Assembly (NCBI RefSeq): GCF_020536995.1
Contig: NC_068362.1
Location: 106,038,330 to 106,102,329 of the forward strand
DNA: 64,000 bases
Source: Dreissena polymorpha
Lineage: Eukaryota > Mollusca > Bivalvia > Myida > Dreissenidae
Direction of reading: 5' to 3'
A model generated the notes under the pieces. The model was given only the letters and a program-made list of their open reading frames with translations. It made no database searches and had not been told where the DNA came from. Made by a program: the position numbers and the translations under genes. Of the stretch, positions 46,421 to 57,689 are shown piece by piece; the stretch's first letter is position 1; the number at the start of each line of letters is the position of its first letter.

Positions 46421-46737
46421 TCTAACCGGGAGTATTTTGTTGGTTTTATCGTTCTTCATTTTTGTGTGTGAAATGTCGGAAAAGTTGCGACTCGACTAAG
46501 CATTAATGCCACCAGAATTATGCAATTGGCGTAAGTTTCATGATAGTTCATACACTTAAGTTTGCTGCTCATGTTACAAAAACTGTGTAATGCTTTGTAT
46601 AATTTATATCATATGTCTAATTTTGTCACATGGTTACTTGCCTTAAGTAAAGGACATTCTAAGTGATGAATAGAATTATCTCTGCTGATGCTACTGGAGT
46701 TAAGTTTGTTGATATTTTATTTTACAGGACAACTTGT

Positions 46738-46862
46738 CAATCAACATGGAACAGTACCCTGAAAATCACGACCATCTAATGAACTGTTTAACTGTGCCAA
46801 GCGTGACCCTTTAGAGAAAGGGGCTTCCATGCCGAAGGTCAAATTGGTACCAATCTGGGCTC
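46738..46862 (+). CDS. Candidate exon of host gene (block c), frame-disrupted
   Basis: Follows a good acceptor (GATATTTTATTTTACAG). It opens DNLSINMEQYPENH, then shifts frame to RPSNELFNCAKRDPLEKG and continues ASMPKVKLVPIWAQAA. One base change between the two frames would explain it. The right boundary is uncertain, with candidate donors at GAAG|GTCAAA or ATTG|GTACCA. Composition is clearly protein-like against an AT-rich background. Family unknown. Confidence 0.4.
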
Positions 46863-47425
46863 AAGCAGCAGCCTCAGTCTATAATCTATTATCTATTAAC
46901 ATTCCAATCTCACAGTAATATTATAAAAACATGACCTGCAAGGTGGAGATGTGAATACAATGAGTATTAAATCCCACAAACCATGCAGAGGTTATATGGG
47001 AGTCAATGTTCTGTAAGTTGGTCTGTTAGAGGGGCGTTTCGTCTGCATTTTATGTAAACATAGTTTTACCTCACCACATATGTATATGTCTACATTTCTA
47101 AAGGGAATCAGATGAAACTTCAATCATGTGAGCCCCATGAAGTCTGGGTTGAGTTTAGTTATCATTTTGTGACAAAGCTCTAACTTATCATTGGCCAAGT
47201 AACTCTCTTGCATAATATTAATTTACTGTTTCTGTATCTCACCATACATGGAATTCAGTGGCTGTGTTACTTATATTTTATTCAGGGAGTTAACTAATAT
47301 TGTGCACAGAAGTGTGTTAATATTTGTGTATTTGTGTATAAAAACAACGAAAACATTAAATCCCTTGCACCACTTGTCATCTTTGATTACATTATAACAA
47401 ATTATCAATATAACTTATTTTTCAG

Positions 47426-47553
47426 TGGCCGTTGTTCAGTGTCAAGCGGAATCCTAGCAACCAAGCCACGTCAGCACAGCAGCAAAAACAGTTTCAGCAG
47501 CAGTCGTATAGTAAACATCAACAACAGTGTGCATATGCATTAAAATACGAGAG
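47426..47553 (+). CDS. Candidate exon of host gene (block d), glutamine-rich
   Basis: Acceptor TTATTTTTCAG and donor GAGAG|GTATGA bound 128 bases that are open throughout in one frame. It starts WPLFSVKRNPSNQATS, then runs of glutamine (AQQQKQFQQQ, HQQQ) and ends CAYALKYER. This is the best preserved of the upstream blocks. Glutamine-rich linkers are common in regulatory and RNA-associated proteins, but no domain can be named. Confidence 0.5.
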
Positions 47554-47710
47554 GTATGAATGCAAATATGTCTGTATGGTTAGTATATTCTCAACCATTT
47601 AATATTAACTAGTTTGTTTTGTTTAAGAATATATTTTAGCATATTGCTATATTCAAATTTGCTTTTTTATGTTTTATTTTTATTGCACTCTGCCTCTTCT
47701 AATCATGTTA

Positions 47711-48080
47711 AGGATGGCCCGCACCCTACCCCTGTACTGACCTGTGGGTAATGGCCCGCAACCCTGCCCTGGTCTAACAGTTGGTCATGGCCGCACCCTG
47801 TGGGTCATGGCCCGCACCTGCCCTGTACTGACCGGGGGTCATGGCCCGCACTCTTCCCCTGTACTGACCGGTGGGGTCATGGCCCGCACCCTGCCCCTGT
47901 ACTGACTGTGGGTCATGGCCCGCACTCTGCCCCCCTGTAATGGACCCGGTGGGTCATGGCCCGCACCCTGCCCCTGTACTGACCTGTGTGGTCATGGCCC
48001 GCACCCTGCCCCTGTACTGACCTGTGGGTCATGTTAAGGATGGCCTGCACCCTGCCCCTGTACTGACCTGTGGGTCATGT
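47711..48080. repeat. GC-rich minisatellite, about 37-bp unit
   Basis: About ten copies of GTCATGGCCCGCACCCTGCC then CCTGTACTGACCTGTGG, with length variants. It is strikingly GC-rich in an AT-rich intron-like region. Confidence 0.9.
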
Positions 48081-48667
48081 TATGGTCATATGGGCTGGAT
48101 GGATGTCATGGAAGTAAGAAAGTGTAAGATTGTAAAGAGACTTGTTCAAATATGTTGTGAGAAAGTTGACTGACATAAGTCAGTGACATAACTAAAAGAA
48201 ATTAATACGCCAACACATAAAAACAGATTTACCGGTAACTACCAAATTATAACCAATATATTGCATTACATATGTATGGTATTGTGATATGCTTGGCTGC
48301 TTTTAATTCAATGATTATTTAAAGTAGGCTTTTTTTAAATATACAAGCATATCTTTGTTTTATATGTATTTATATTATCCAAGAGAACTGTATTAGTTTT
48401 CGTTTGAATAATAATTGTTAAATATATTGCACACTTTTAAACCATTTATGTAATAATATTCCATCTTTATCTGTAAATAAAGGGACTCGAACACAGGGCA
48501 TTAGCAAAAACAACCAAAAACGTTCCTTTAAAAATTGCATACTCTTTCTCTGTTTGGCAGAATATGTGCAGAAAAACTAGTGTCTTATTGACTGATAAGG
48601 GATTTGATTACAGCTAAGAAATAATCTTTTAACGTTATCTGTTAAAATGTTGTTTTGCCATTTGCAG

Positions 48668-48772
48668 TAACAAGTTGACTGCATAATGTGGCATCAAAGT
48701 CTGCAAGGAGAAACCATGCAATTGAGGAAGCCAAGAAACCATGTGATAATTTCAAGCAGCTTACCTACTCTT
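48668..48772 (+). CDS. Candidate exon of host gene (block e)
   Basis: Acceptor GTTTTGCCATTTGCAG and donor CTCTT|GTAAGT bound 105 bases. One frame reads HNVASKSARRNHAIEEAKKP then CDNFKQLTYS after an early stop near the acceptor, so either the acceptor lies a little further in or the block is damaged. Another frame gives MWHQSLQGETMQL. The splice signals are good, but the coding status is uncertain. Confidence 0.35.
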
Positions 48773-49324
48773 GTAAGTATGGGTTTTAGTCGTTTTAACG
48801 TACGCATTATATATTTTTATTTGAGTACCGATTTATGTTGTTGAAACTAATAATTGGTTTCCATGACAAATGAAAGATGTTATGTTTTTCCCTAGAGTAA
48901 TATATAAACGCAAGTATTAAAATAATAATATGTCAGAAGAATATCCACAAAACATGTGTTTGTTATAAATCATATTAAATTTATTGATAAGATGCACACA
49001 TTATGACTAGTTTTGTCCACCCAATCATAATTAAAACATAAAGTTTTACGTTTTTAACGCAACCTTTCAATGACGTCAAACTGTGGAATCATTTATTTTA
49101 AGGAGATATCATTTCCGCGCACCCACCCATGTCTCAGATTTATGACCAATGCCCATATTAATAGAGTTTTTAATTAACAAACAGGTGTCAGTTTGACAGA
49201 ATTCAATACAACTAGGGTGTGCATATTATAACTGTTGTTTCATGCGACCCCTATTAGAAGTATAGCCCTGTCTAGTAAGGGCATATATTCCGGAACCATT
49301 TTGAGCACATGTTTGTTGCAATAA
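48773..49324. other. Intron-like, nothing identified
   Basis: AT-rich non-coding sequence. Confidence 0.35.
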
Positions 49325-49800
49325 ACAGTTTTGTGTTAAGTTCAACTTTTCTATAAAGTATCAAAGCTATTGCATTCAAACTTGGTACACTTACTTACTA
49401 AATGTATCATGAGGGGACTGGGCAAGCAAAGTGAGATAACTCTGGCTGGCCAGTTTGACATAATTATGTGCCCTTTTATACTTAGAAAAGTGATATTTAG
49501 GTTAAGTTTTGTGTTTATGTCCACTTTATTTCTAATGTATCAACGCTATTGCTTTCATACTTGCATCAATTACTAACTACCATAAGGGAACTGTGCAGGC
49601 AAAGTTATTTAACTCTGACTGGCATTTTGACAGAATTATTGCCCCTTTTATACTTAGAACATTGAAAATTTGGTTAAGTTTAGTGATTTGGTGCACTTTA
49701 CTTCTTAAGCATCATGGCTATTGATTTCGCACTTGGAACACATGCTCACTATCATAAGGGGACTGTGTAGGCAAGTTATGTAACTTTTTTTTCATTTTTG
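49325..49800. mobile_element. Family E tandem-unit remnant, reverse orientation
   Basis: Three units of about 175 bp (49331, 49508, about 49680) with GTTAAGTTTTGTGTTTATGT, TATTGCTTTCATACTTG and GGGGACTG. They are the inverse of the units at 25733-26464. No clear ends, so it is an old intronic insertion. Confidence 0.65.
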
Positions 49801-50357
49801 AAAGATAATGTAATAAAAGACCACATCTTCACACTATACACCCTCTCCACCCATCCCTCCTTCTGTTTGATGAAGTATTGAGATAGGTCCCTTCACCTTT
49901 ACAAAAAACAATATTTTAGAAAAGCTGTTCTTGTTCTTATACTTAACCATAAAAGCAAAATCTGTTGCAATTGGTGAATGTTCAAAAAGTGTTCTAGAAC
50001 AATTTATATATAACCCTGGTCTTTCTTACACACCACTTGATATTTGTATTTTGTATAAACACCATTGAAATAAAATTTGGTCTTAAAACCAAATGAAAGT
50101 AATTTATAACAACTACATAGTTTAATTTTATTTCATTGAACGTGTACACAGTTTCAAGTGGTTACCCAGCTCTGTAACATCGTGGGCACAAGGCAAGCTT
50201 TAGTTAAAATATGTGTGCTCGTTTATATGAAAGTTTATATCTTATTAAGACACTCACAATTATGTTACCGGGTTGAGCCAGTTTTTTATCCTTGAAAAAG
50301 CTAGTGTTGTCTTCAGTTTTGTTGTTTCATTTTGCTCATGATTTACTTTATTTCCAG
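49801..50357. other. Intron-like, nothing identified
   Basis: AT-rich non-coding sequence. Confidence 0.35.
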
Positions 50358-50451
50358 GAAACCCGGATAGCAAAGCATTGAGATTGTTCTGGAAGCATTT
50401 GTAGTCACAGCTCATTAAGCATCCCCCTGAAGCAGGACCCTCAGTCTACGG
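50358..50451 (+). CDS. Candidate exon of host gene (block f)
   Basis: Acceptor CTTTATTTCCAG and donor CTACGG|GTGAGT bound 94 bases. One frame reads NPDSKALRLFWKHL, a stop, then SQLIKHPPEAGPSVYG. The text is protein-like on both sides of the stop. The last codon would need one more base to join block g in frame, so this exon too is either decayed or carries sequence errors. Confidence 0.4.
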
Positions 50452-50968
50452 GTGAGTTTTCAAGCGATGTGCTTATTTTGGCAAGCCCCTGAATTCAGAG
50501 ATGGGTGGGTGCATGTAGATTGACCCTTGTTCGTCGATACATCCATCCAGCTGTACGTTCTAGTATAACCTCGAACCTCGAAAAGTATTGCTTCTTGTGT
50601 GATGAAACCAAATATATTTATTATCATGTGAAATTTCCTTCTTGTTTATTTGGATTCATGTTTCCTTTGACATAAGTAGTAGAGTTTTGACACAAAATTG
50701 GAATGTGGGTTCATGATGGCCAAACCATTTTCTTACTTCATAAAAATCATCTGAGTTTTCTCAGAAAAACTCTCGCTGAATTCATGTTTTTGGGACTATC
50801 GTCTAGTAGGCCTTTGCTTATTGTCATTATTGATGAGGTAGTATTTGATAATAAAAAGGATCTTTATAAAAACCCAGTCCAAATTATTTGGTAATAAAGA
50901 GGTTATACTTTATCTAAAATAATTATTATTAATTATTATTGTATCAATAGTCCCAGGTCCATCATTTT

Positions 50969-51402
50969 GCTTGATTGGTCTTTGTCAGCCCGGGTACTAC
51001 TTAAAAGTACCCCGGGTACTCTTAAACATACTACAATGTACCCAGGGTATGGAAAATGTACCCAGGAATACTAACGCTAAATTGGCCGTTGTTTGATCAT
51101 TTTCTCAAGTTAGTTAGTATGTTCATATTTATATCAGTGTTCTGTAAAATTGCCCCAGTATAATCGAAACTCATACTCTCAAAGAATGTTGAGTCAGTTT
51201 TTTTTCAAAGATAATTTAGTTTCGTAATTCGTTAGCGCGTTATATCACATCGGATTTTGGGTAGGAGTAAACCTCGAGTACAGTGAAATATTGGCTGGGT
51301 GCATTTAAGCGTATTTTCTGTACCCGGGGTATATTGTAGTATACTTGAAGAGTACCCGGGGTACTTTTAAGTAGCACTCAAATCCACATTGACCAATCGA
51401 GC
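50969..51402. mobile_element. Foldback element, about 105-bp inverted arms
   Basis: The left arm GCTTGATTGGTC...CTACTTAAAAGTACCCCGGG pairs with the right arm CCCGGGGTACTTTTAAGTAG...GACCAATCGAGC. GTACCC repeats continue on both sides of the centre. 434 bp, no coding capacity, lying between candidate exon blocks f and g. Confidence 0.75.
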
Positions 51403-51525
51403 CATCGTTTCATCTATGGATTCATGTCATATAAGTCGTAACACCCTATGCAAGTTTTGTTTTTCGTTTGGTATCAAAAATAGACGGAAACACATTTACA
51501 GTATCACGTTGTTCTTTTTTTGCAG

Positions 51526-51609
51526 ACGCCAATTGACGAAATAAAACTTGTCATTCAGCAACTCAGCCAGTTGCAGCAGTTGTTACCGTATGACCCCAGT
51601 CAAAACTAG
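51526..51609 (+). CDS. Candidate terminal exon of host gene (block g)
   Basis: After a strong acceptor (GTTGTTCTTTTTTTGCAG) the sequence reads 27 codons and then TAG. It begins TPIDEIKLVIQQLSQLQQ and ends LLPYDPSQN, with protein-like codon use and a glutamine/leucine-rich helix. The last 50 or so bases of this exon are the founding unit of the tandem array that follows. The protein family was not recognised. It would form the C-terminus of the gene whose upstream blocks lie at 44.0-50.5 kb. Membership in one transcript is inferred from order, strand and splice sites only. Confidence 0.55.
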   Translation, partial: TPIDEIKLVIQQLSQLQQLLPYDPSQN

Positions 51610-51621
51610 GAGCTCAGAGAT

Positions 51622-53577
51622 AACACAGCCAGTTGCAGCAGTTGTTACCGTATGGACCCCAGTCAAAACTACGAGCTCAGAGATAAATACTGTTTAAGAT
51701 AGATATTCTCTACATTCCTCATGGTCAGGCAACACAGCCAGTTGCAGCAGTTGTTACCGTATTGAAACTAGTCAAAACTAAGAGCTCAGAGACAATCAGC
51801 AACACAGCCAGTTGCAGCAGTTGTTAACAAATTGACCCCAGTCAAAACTAGGAGCTCAGAGACAATCAGCAACACAGCCATTTGCAGCAGTTGTTACCAT
51901 ATTGACCCCAGTCAAAACTAGGAGCTCAGAGATAAATACTGTTTAAGATAGATATTCTCTACATTCCTCATGGTCAGGCAACACAGCCAGTTGCAGCAGT
52001 TGTTACCGTATTGACCCCAGTCAAAACTAGGAGCACAGAGACAATCAGCAACACAGCCAGTTGCAGCAGTTGTTACCATATTGACCCCAGTCAAAACTAA
52101 GAGCTCAGAGACAATCAGCAACACAGCCAGTTGCAGCAGTTGTTACCAAATTGACCCCAGTCAAAACTAGGAGCTCAGAGACAATCAGCAACACAGCCAG
52201 TTGCAGCAGTTGTTACCATATTGACCCCAGTCAAAACTAGGAGCTCAGAAACAATCAGCAACACAGCCAGTTGCAGCAGTTGTTACCAAATTTACCCCAG
52301 TCAAAACTAGGAGCTCAGAGACAATCAGCAACACAGCCAGTTGCAGCAGTTGTTACCATATTGACCCCAGTCAAAACTAGGAGCTCAGAGATAAATACTG
52401 TTTAAGATAGATATTCTCTACATTCCTCATGGTCAGGCAACACAGCCAGTTGCAGCAGTTGTTACCGTATTGACCCCAGTCAAAACTAGGAGCACAGAGA
52501 CAATCAGCAACACAGCCAGTTGCAGCAGTTGTTACCAAATTGACCCCAGTCAAAACTAAGAGCTCAGAAACAATCAGCAACACAGCCAGTTGCAGCAGTT
52601 GTTACCATATTGACCCCAGTCAAAACTAGGAGCTCAGAGATAGATCAACACAGCCAGTTGAAGCAGTTGTTACCATATTGACCCTAGTCAAAACTAGGAG
52701 CAGCAGTTGTTACCATATTGACCCCAGTCAAAACTAGGAGCAGCAGTTGTTACCATATTGACCCCAGTCAAAACTAAGAGCTCAGAGATAAATGCTGTTT
52801 AAGATAGATAAACACAGCCAGTTGCAGCAGTTGTTACCATATTGACCCCCGTCAAAACTAGGAGCTCAGAGACAATCAGCAACACAGCCAGTTGCAGCAG
52901 TTGTTACCATATTGACCCCAGTCAAAACTAGGAGCTCAGAGACAATCAGCAACACAGCGAGTTGCAGCAGTTGTTACCGTATGACCCCAGTCAAAAATAA
53001 GAGCTCAGAGACAATCAGCAACACAGCCAGTTGCAGCAGTTGTTACCGTATGACCCCAGTCAAAACTAGGAGCTCAGAGACAATCAGCAACACAGCCAGT
53101 TGCAGCAGTTGTTACCGTATGACCCCAGTCAAAACTAGGAGCTCAGAGACAGTTGTTACCGTATGACCCCAGTCAAAACTAAGAGCTCAGACACAATCAG
53201 CAACACAGCAAGTTGAAGCAGTTGTTACCATATTGACCCCAGTCAAAACTAAGAGCTCAGAGATAACACAGCCAGTTGCAGCAGTTGTTACCGTATGACC
53301 CCAGTCAAAACTAAGATCTCAGAGACAATCAGCAACACAGCCAGTTGCAGCAGTTGTTACCATATTGACCCCAGTCAAAACTAGGAGCTCAGAGACAATC
53401 AGCAACACAGCCAGTTGCAGCAGTTGTTACCAAATTGACCCCAGTTACAACTAGGAGCTCAGAGACAATCAGCAACACAGCCAGTTGCAGCAGTTGTTAC
53501 CGTATGACCCCAGTCAAAACTAGGAGCTCAGAGATAAATACTGTTTAAGATAGATATTCTCTACATTCCTCATGGTA
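51622..53577 (+). repeat. 70-bp satellite array derived from terminal exon and 3' UTR
   Basis: With the founding copy in the exon, about 28 units (a few partial) of 69-70 bp, consensus CACAGCCAGTTGCAGCAGTT then GTTACCATATTGACCCCAGT then CAAAACTAGGAGCTCAGAG. Some units are longer by about 48 bp (AAATACTGTTTAAGATAGAT then ATTCTCTACATTCCTCATGG). The final unit carries this same extension and runs into unique sequence, so the extension is the original downstream 3' UTR. Units ending CCGTATGACCCC are 69 bp and keep frame with each other. Units with CCATATTGACCCC are 70 bp. Confidence 0.9.
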
Positions 53578-56177
53578 TGTTAAGCACAAACTCTGACAGA
53601 TCTCATCTTTGAACTTTGTAACGGGCGAAAAAATGACCTTGTTCAGAATGAAATGGCAGAATGACAAAGCACAACAATTTAAGGGGAAACCATAAATTAA
53701 TGTGACCAGCAAAGATGTGTTCAAAGCAAAACAATATGTCATGTCTTTGGGGACTTTGAATTTTGATGGTGTCATTCATTAAACATTGAATATTTTTGTT
53801 AAATATAGTTAAATATAATGATATAAAGGATATTTGATTAAGGCGTGAATGTTAATTATTACTTTAAGCACAAATATAGCACGTCTATCAATTACTTATG
53901 AAACTTGCACCTGATAATGATAAATGCATGAAAATTAAATTGTACTTAAGACATTATTTCATACGTTGAGCTTAAGAAAATTGAAAGCTGTTTAAATTAT
54001 GCTGGTAACATTATATACAAAATATGTATTGGATTATATTCATGTAAAAAACAAGTTTCAGTTTTCTGTTGTTACATGCAATATAGAAGTATTATCAAGA
54101 ATCGTGTTAAGTATGGCACTATTCGAAATGAATATTCATTAAATAAAGACAAAATCATTTAATCTTCTTTCAATTGTCAATTCTGTATGTACTACTACTA
54201 CCTTATTTATTTGACTTGATATGGTTTGTTAAATTATAAGATAATGCCTCTTTATTTGGAAAGCTTTCAATGTTTTGAAACTGAGTATTTAAAAATGAAT
54301 TATTAAAAGAATTATGAAAAATCATGACTGATGTCAAAGTTATGTTTGATTTTGCCAATTTTGTGTTGATATTTAATATACATGTACTTACATGCTCATA
54401 AGTGTTGACATTTGTTTTTGAACATAATAGTTTTTTATGTTTTATATCGTGTATATACACATTTACAAGTCCAAATTTTCATCCTCTCAATCACTCAGTA
54501 ACTTTACCAACAATAAATGTTGGATCTCTGTATATAGGTAAATTGTGCAATTGATATATAGAGCAACTGCAACAAATCAGTCAGTTACAAATCAAGGCAG
54601 AGTGATGTAATATGCTGGCAATTGTTAAGTAGTGCAGTTGTCTCTTTTTGTTCTCAGGTTAGAGCAATGTTGTTTGCTTCAAAAATAAAAACACAGTCTC
54701 CCTTGTAAGAAAATTAATGTGTTCACATCTCAACATAACAAGTAAATTCATAGAGAAAATCAAATTATTTACATGATATACTCGACAATTAGTCTAATGG
54801 AATTTGTAGAATAAAAAATAACATGTAATTATGACGATTATAAGTGAATTTTTGACACAAAATGTCTCTTCAGAAATGTGTATATTTTAATGATAAATCT
54901 ATACATTGTACTTGCTGTACTTTTTATAGTATATTTTATGAACGTGCAGCTGATAAGTGAATGTGACAATTTACGAGTTATGTTACAATTTGTTACACGT
55001 TGACATGGCCACATAAGCTGGTAATGGAGTGCATTCACTGCGGCCAGTTTCCAGAAATCTCCCAATTAAAAAACACCAGAAAATATCTTAAGATCAGATA
55101 GTTTGGTTGTTGACATTAGTTTTGATTTATTTATTGATTGTGTTATGCCTTGTACTCTTAATTTGTTATCAAATATTTAAGTTTATATGACTTGAAGAGA
55201 CTTACATGTTTATTTTATTGATGTGTTTGTGCTGATTTCTTGCATTCTGATTAAGAATATTCAAGTGGAAAAAGAATATTATTATGCATTGAAAGTGTGT
55301 TGTGATTTCAAATAAAAATACTATGAAAATATAGTTCAGTCGTTTGATTACAAAGTTATTACAAAGGTGATCAATTGCTCATCAAGTGTAGGTGTTTGCA
55401 TACGGACATAATATGTCTGTGCTTTATATGTATATAATGTAGATCCCCATTTACCAGAACATATTTTGATGTGCTTAAATGTGCTAATAGCCTGATGAAA
55501 TTCGTGTTGACTATGCGTTTTACATTTTGCCATTTTTATATAAAAAATGAAAAACAAATGAATTGTCAGTGTAAATAAATACTGTATTGTTGTTCAATCA
55601 GTTAAACTATTTCACTGTTTTCATGCATATGTTCAAATCATTTTCATTTTTGTTCAATCTTTAAGATGCAACGCTTGTGTAATTTACTTTATGAAACTTA
55701 TATATACACAAAAATGTAGTACAGATGTATATCAAATGACTGCTGTGGGCTTGTGGTAAACAGAAAACCATGCTTTAAATTGAAAAACCTTGTTATATGC
55801 CATGTTTTTCATTTAATAATATTAAAAGCACTCTTGAAATTGAACTTCTTGAAAATATGTTTCATTGTTTTGTAAAAATATCTTAAGTTATCTATTCTAA
55901 ATTATCTATTCTTATATAAAAAATACAAATTAAAATTGGTTATTGGAAATAAGTCAATTAAAAGTCAAGGGATAATGATGTAATGTACTTAAAAATGTCA
56001 AAACTGCTATTGTCTCTATTTGTATTCTAGATATGTTATATCCTTAAACAAACAAATACAATGTTGTCTCCTTGTTGAATAGGTGTTGTGTTCCTCTGAA
56101 CATGTCAAGTCATTTACTTTAAGTATTTTAAATTAGTTCTCACTATCTGCACCCGTAAGTCACTCATGAATTTTGTG
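53578..56177. other. Likely 3' UTR or intergenic, no gene
   Basis: AT-rich sequence downstream of the array. The first part is presumably the 3' UTR of the host gene. Several AATAAA motifs occur (for example near 54142) but the cleavage site cannot be fixed. No coding frame or repeat ends recognised. Confidence 0.4.
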
Positions 56178-56325
56178 TAATAAACATTGGATAAATATAT
56201 TTTTATATAATCAATTATAAGATAAGGTAAAAAGTGTATGTGCGTTATAAGTAATAAACATTGGATAAATATATTTTTATATAATCGATTATAAGATAAG
56301 GTGAATAGTGTATGTGCGTTATTAA
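56178..56325. repeat. 74-bp tandem duplication
   Basis: Two copies of TAATAAACATTGGATAAATA...AGATAAGGTGAATAGTGTAT, at 56178 and 56252, with a few differences. Confidence 0.9.
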
Positions 56326-56529
56326 ATTCATCAGGTATGACCATACTGTGCTACAAGTTTTGTAATTGTGACTATTAAAAGTACATGATCTGCAAAAAAT
56401 GTCACTTAAACAAATGTGTATATGTTTATCATTATTAAATTCTTTCCAACTAGATTACACTTGATAAGTTTTGGCTTAAAGCTGAAAAGTTATTGTTACA
56501 TTTTATCAGTGTTGAGCTCAACTAGCATC

Positions 56530-56830
56530 CATAGTGAATACTGTAAAATGTAAGCTTTCTCAGAATGTTTATGTTGAAAATATCTTGACGACGGTTAGAA
56601 TCTGTGTCGCATGTGTCAAAAAACTAGAACTAAAGGTCAAATCTTAGAAAAAAACTTGTTTTCACTGCAGAGGCTTCTTTTATAAATCGATCTGCAGTCA
56701 ACGTTCTCCGAATACTTATATTGACGATATCTAGAATGAGTGCGAATCTGGGTCACGTGCATCCAAAAACTAGGTCACCAGATCATATCTAATACGATTA
56801 TTATCTCATTAAAGAATCAATATTGATGAT
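56530..56830. mobile_element. Degraded tandem-unit element remnant
   Basis: Two diverged units with AGAATGTTTATGTTGAAAAT, GAATCTGGGTCACGTGCATC and CCAAAAACTAGGTCACCAG. They resemble 45540-45840. No ends recognised. Confidence 0.45.
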
Positions 56831-57027
56831 ACCACACCGAAGATGTGGACCATTGTTTCTTTAAATGTTTGCGTTATCAGGACGTACGTGTGCAAATGTT
56901 TATAAACACGAGTATATTTCATCCAATTAGTGCATAAAAACTCATGTTTGGCATACATGAGTGACCTAGGAAGAAAATTTTAAGCTCGTTCAAGAAGTTC
57001 AGTTATTAATCAAACGAACGAGACGAT

Positions 57028-57532
57028 TTAAAGGGGCCTTTTCACAGATTTTGGCATGTTTTGAAGTTTTTCATTAAATGCTTTATATTGATAAATGTAA
57101 ACATTGGATCTAAAAAGCTCCAGTAAAAAAAAACAAGAATAAAATAAAAACATGCAAAAAGAAGCCTTCAGCAGGGCTCGAACCAGTGACCCCCGGAGTC
57201 CTGGAGTAAAAACCAATTAGACCGCTCGGCCATCCTGCCAAGTATGTATGAGAGATGTATTTTGTACTTTATATAAGCAATCTTAGTAGTTTCACAAAAT
57301 TACACGACAATAACAGAACTCTCCAAATTATTAAATCGGTTCGCGTTGCAACGCTTAATAATTTCAGGTTTTTAAATCGTCAAAAGATGCATATAATGGC
57401 TATATTAGACCATGGTAAATGTTCAGCATTACTGTTTCCTCACAAATATCATAACTAAAACGAAAATTTGCGAATCTGAAACAACTTTTTTCAATTTTGT
57501 CAATTTACCAAAACTTGAAAAGATCCCTTTAA
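57028..57532. mobile_element. TTAA-flanked MITE, piggyBac-like
   Basis: TTAA lies at both ends. Inverted termini are AGGGGCCTTTTCACAGATTTTGG on the left (57032 on) and CCAAAACTTGAAAAGATCCCT on the right, allowing for divergence. TTAA target duplication is characteristic of piggyBac. There is no transposase. A tRNA-like pol III promoter lies inside on the minus strand. Confidence 0.65.
57171..57239 (-). ncRNA. tRNA-like sequence inside the TTAA-flanked MITE
   Basis: On the minus strand it reads GGCAGGATGGCCGAGCGGTC ... GGTTCGAGCCCTGC. The A box TGGCCGAGCGG is at 57222-57232 and the B box GGTTCGAGCCC at 57174-57184, 38 bases apart. The A box is of the Leu/Ser tRNA type. The arms are too degenerate for a functional tRNA. 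It is more likely a tRNA-derived pol III promoter, perhaps a SINE head captured by the MITE. Confidence 0.6.
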
Positions 57533-57689
57533 GTGTATGCTGTTCTGGTTTTATGCTGTTCGCATGTAGTCATTTTCACTTTGCTTCTAAACAGAAATGG
57601 TAAAAAATAGGCCAAAACTAAATACTGTGCTAATGAGAAAAGTTCATGGAATATAATCCTATATAAAGATAAAATATGAAATCTGGGCT

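Noticed and set aside
52912-53166. 84-codon repetitive protein (MTPVK...SSETISNTAS)
   Set aside because: A by-product of adjoining 69-bp satellite units. It is a different frame from the exon that founded the array.
51622-53577. CRISPR-like regular repeat array
   Set aside because: Units are contiguous with no unique spacers, the context is a eukaryotic genome, and the first unit is derived from an exon-like sequence.
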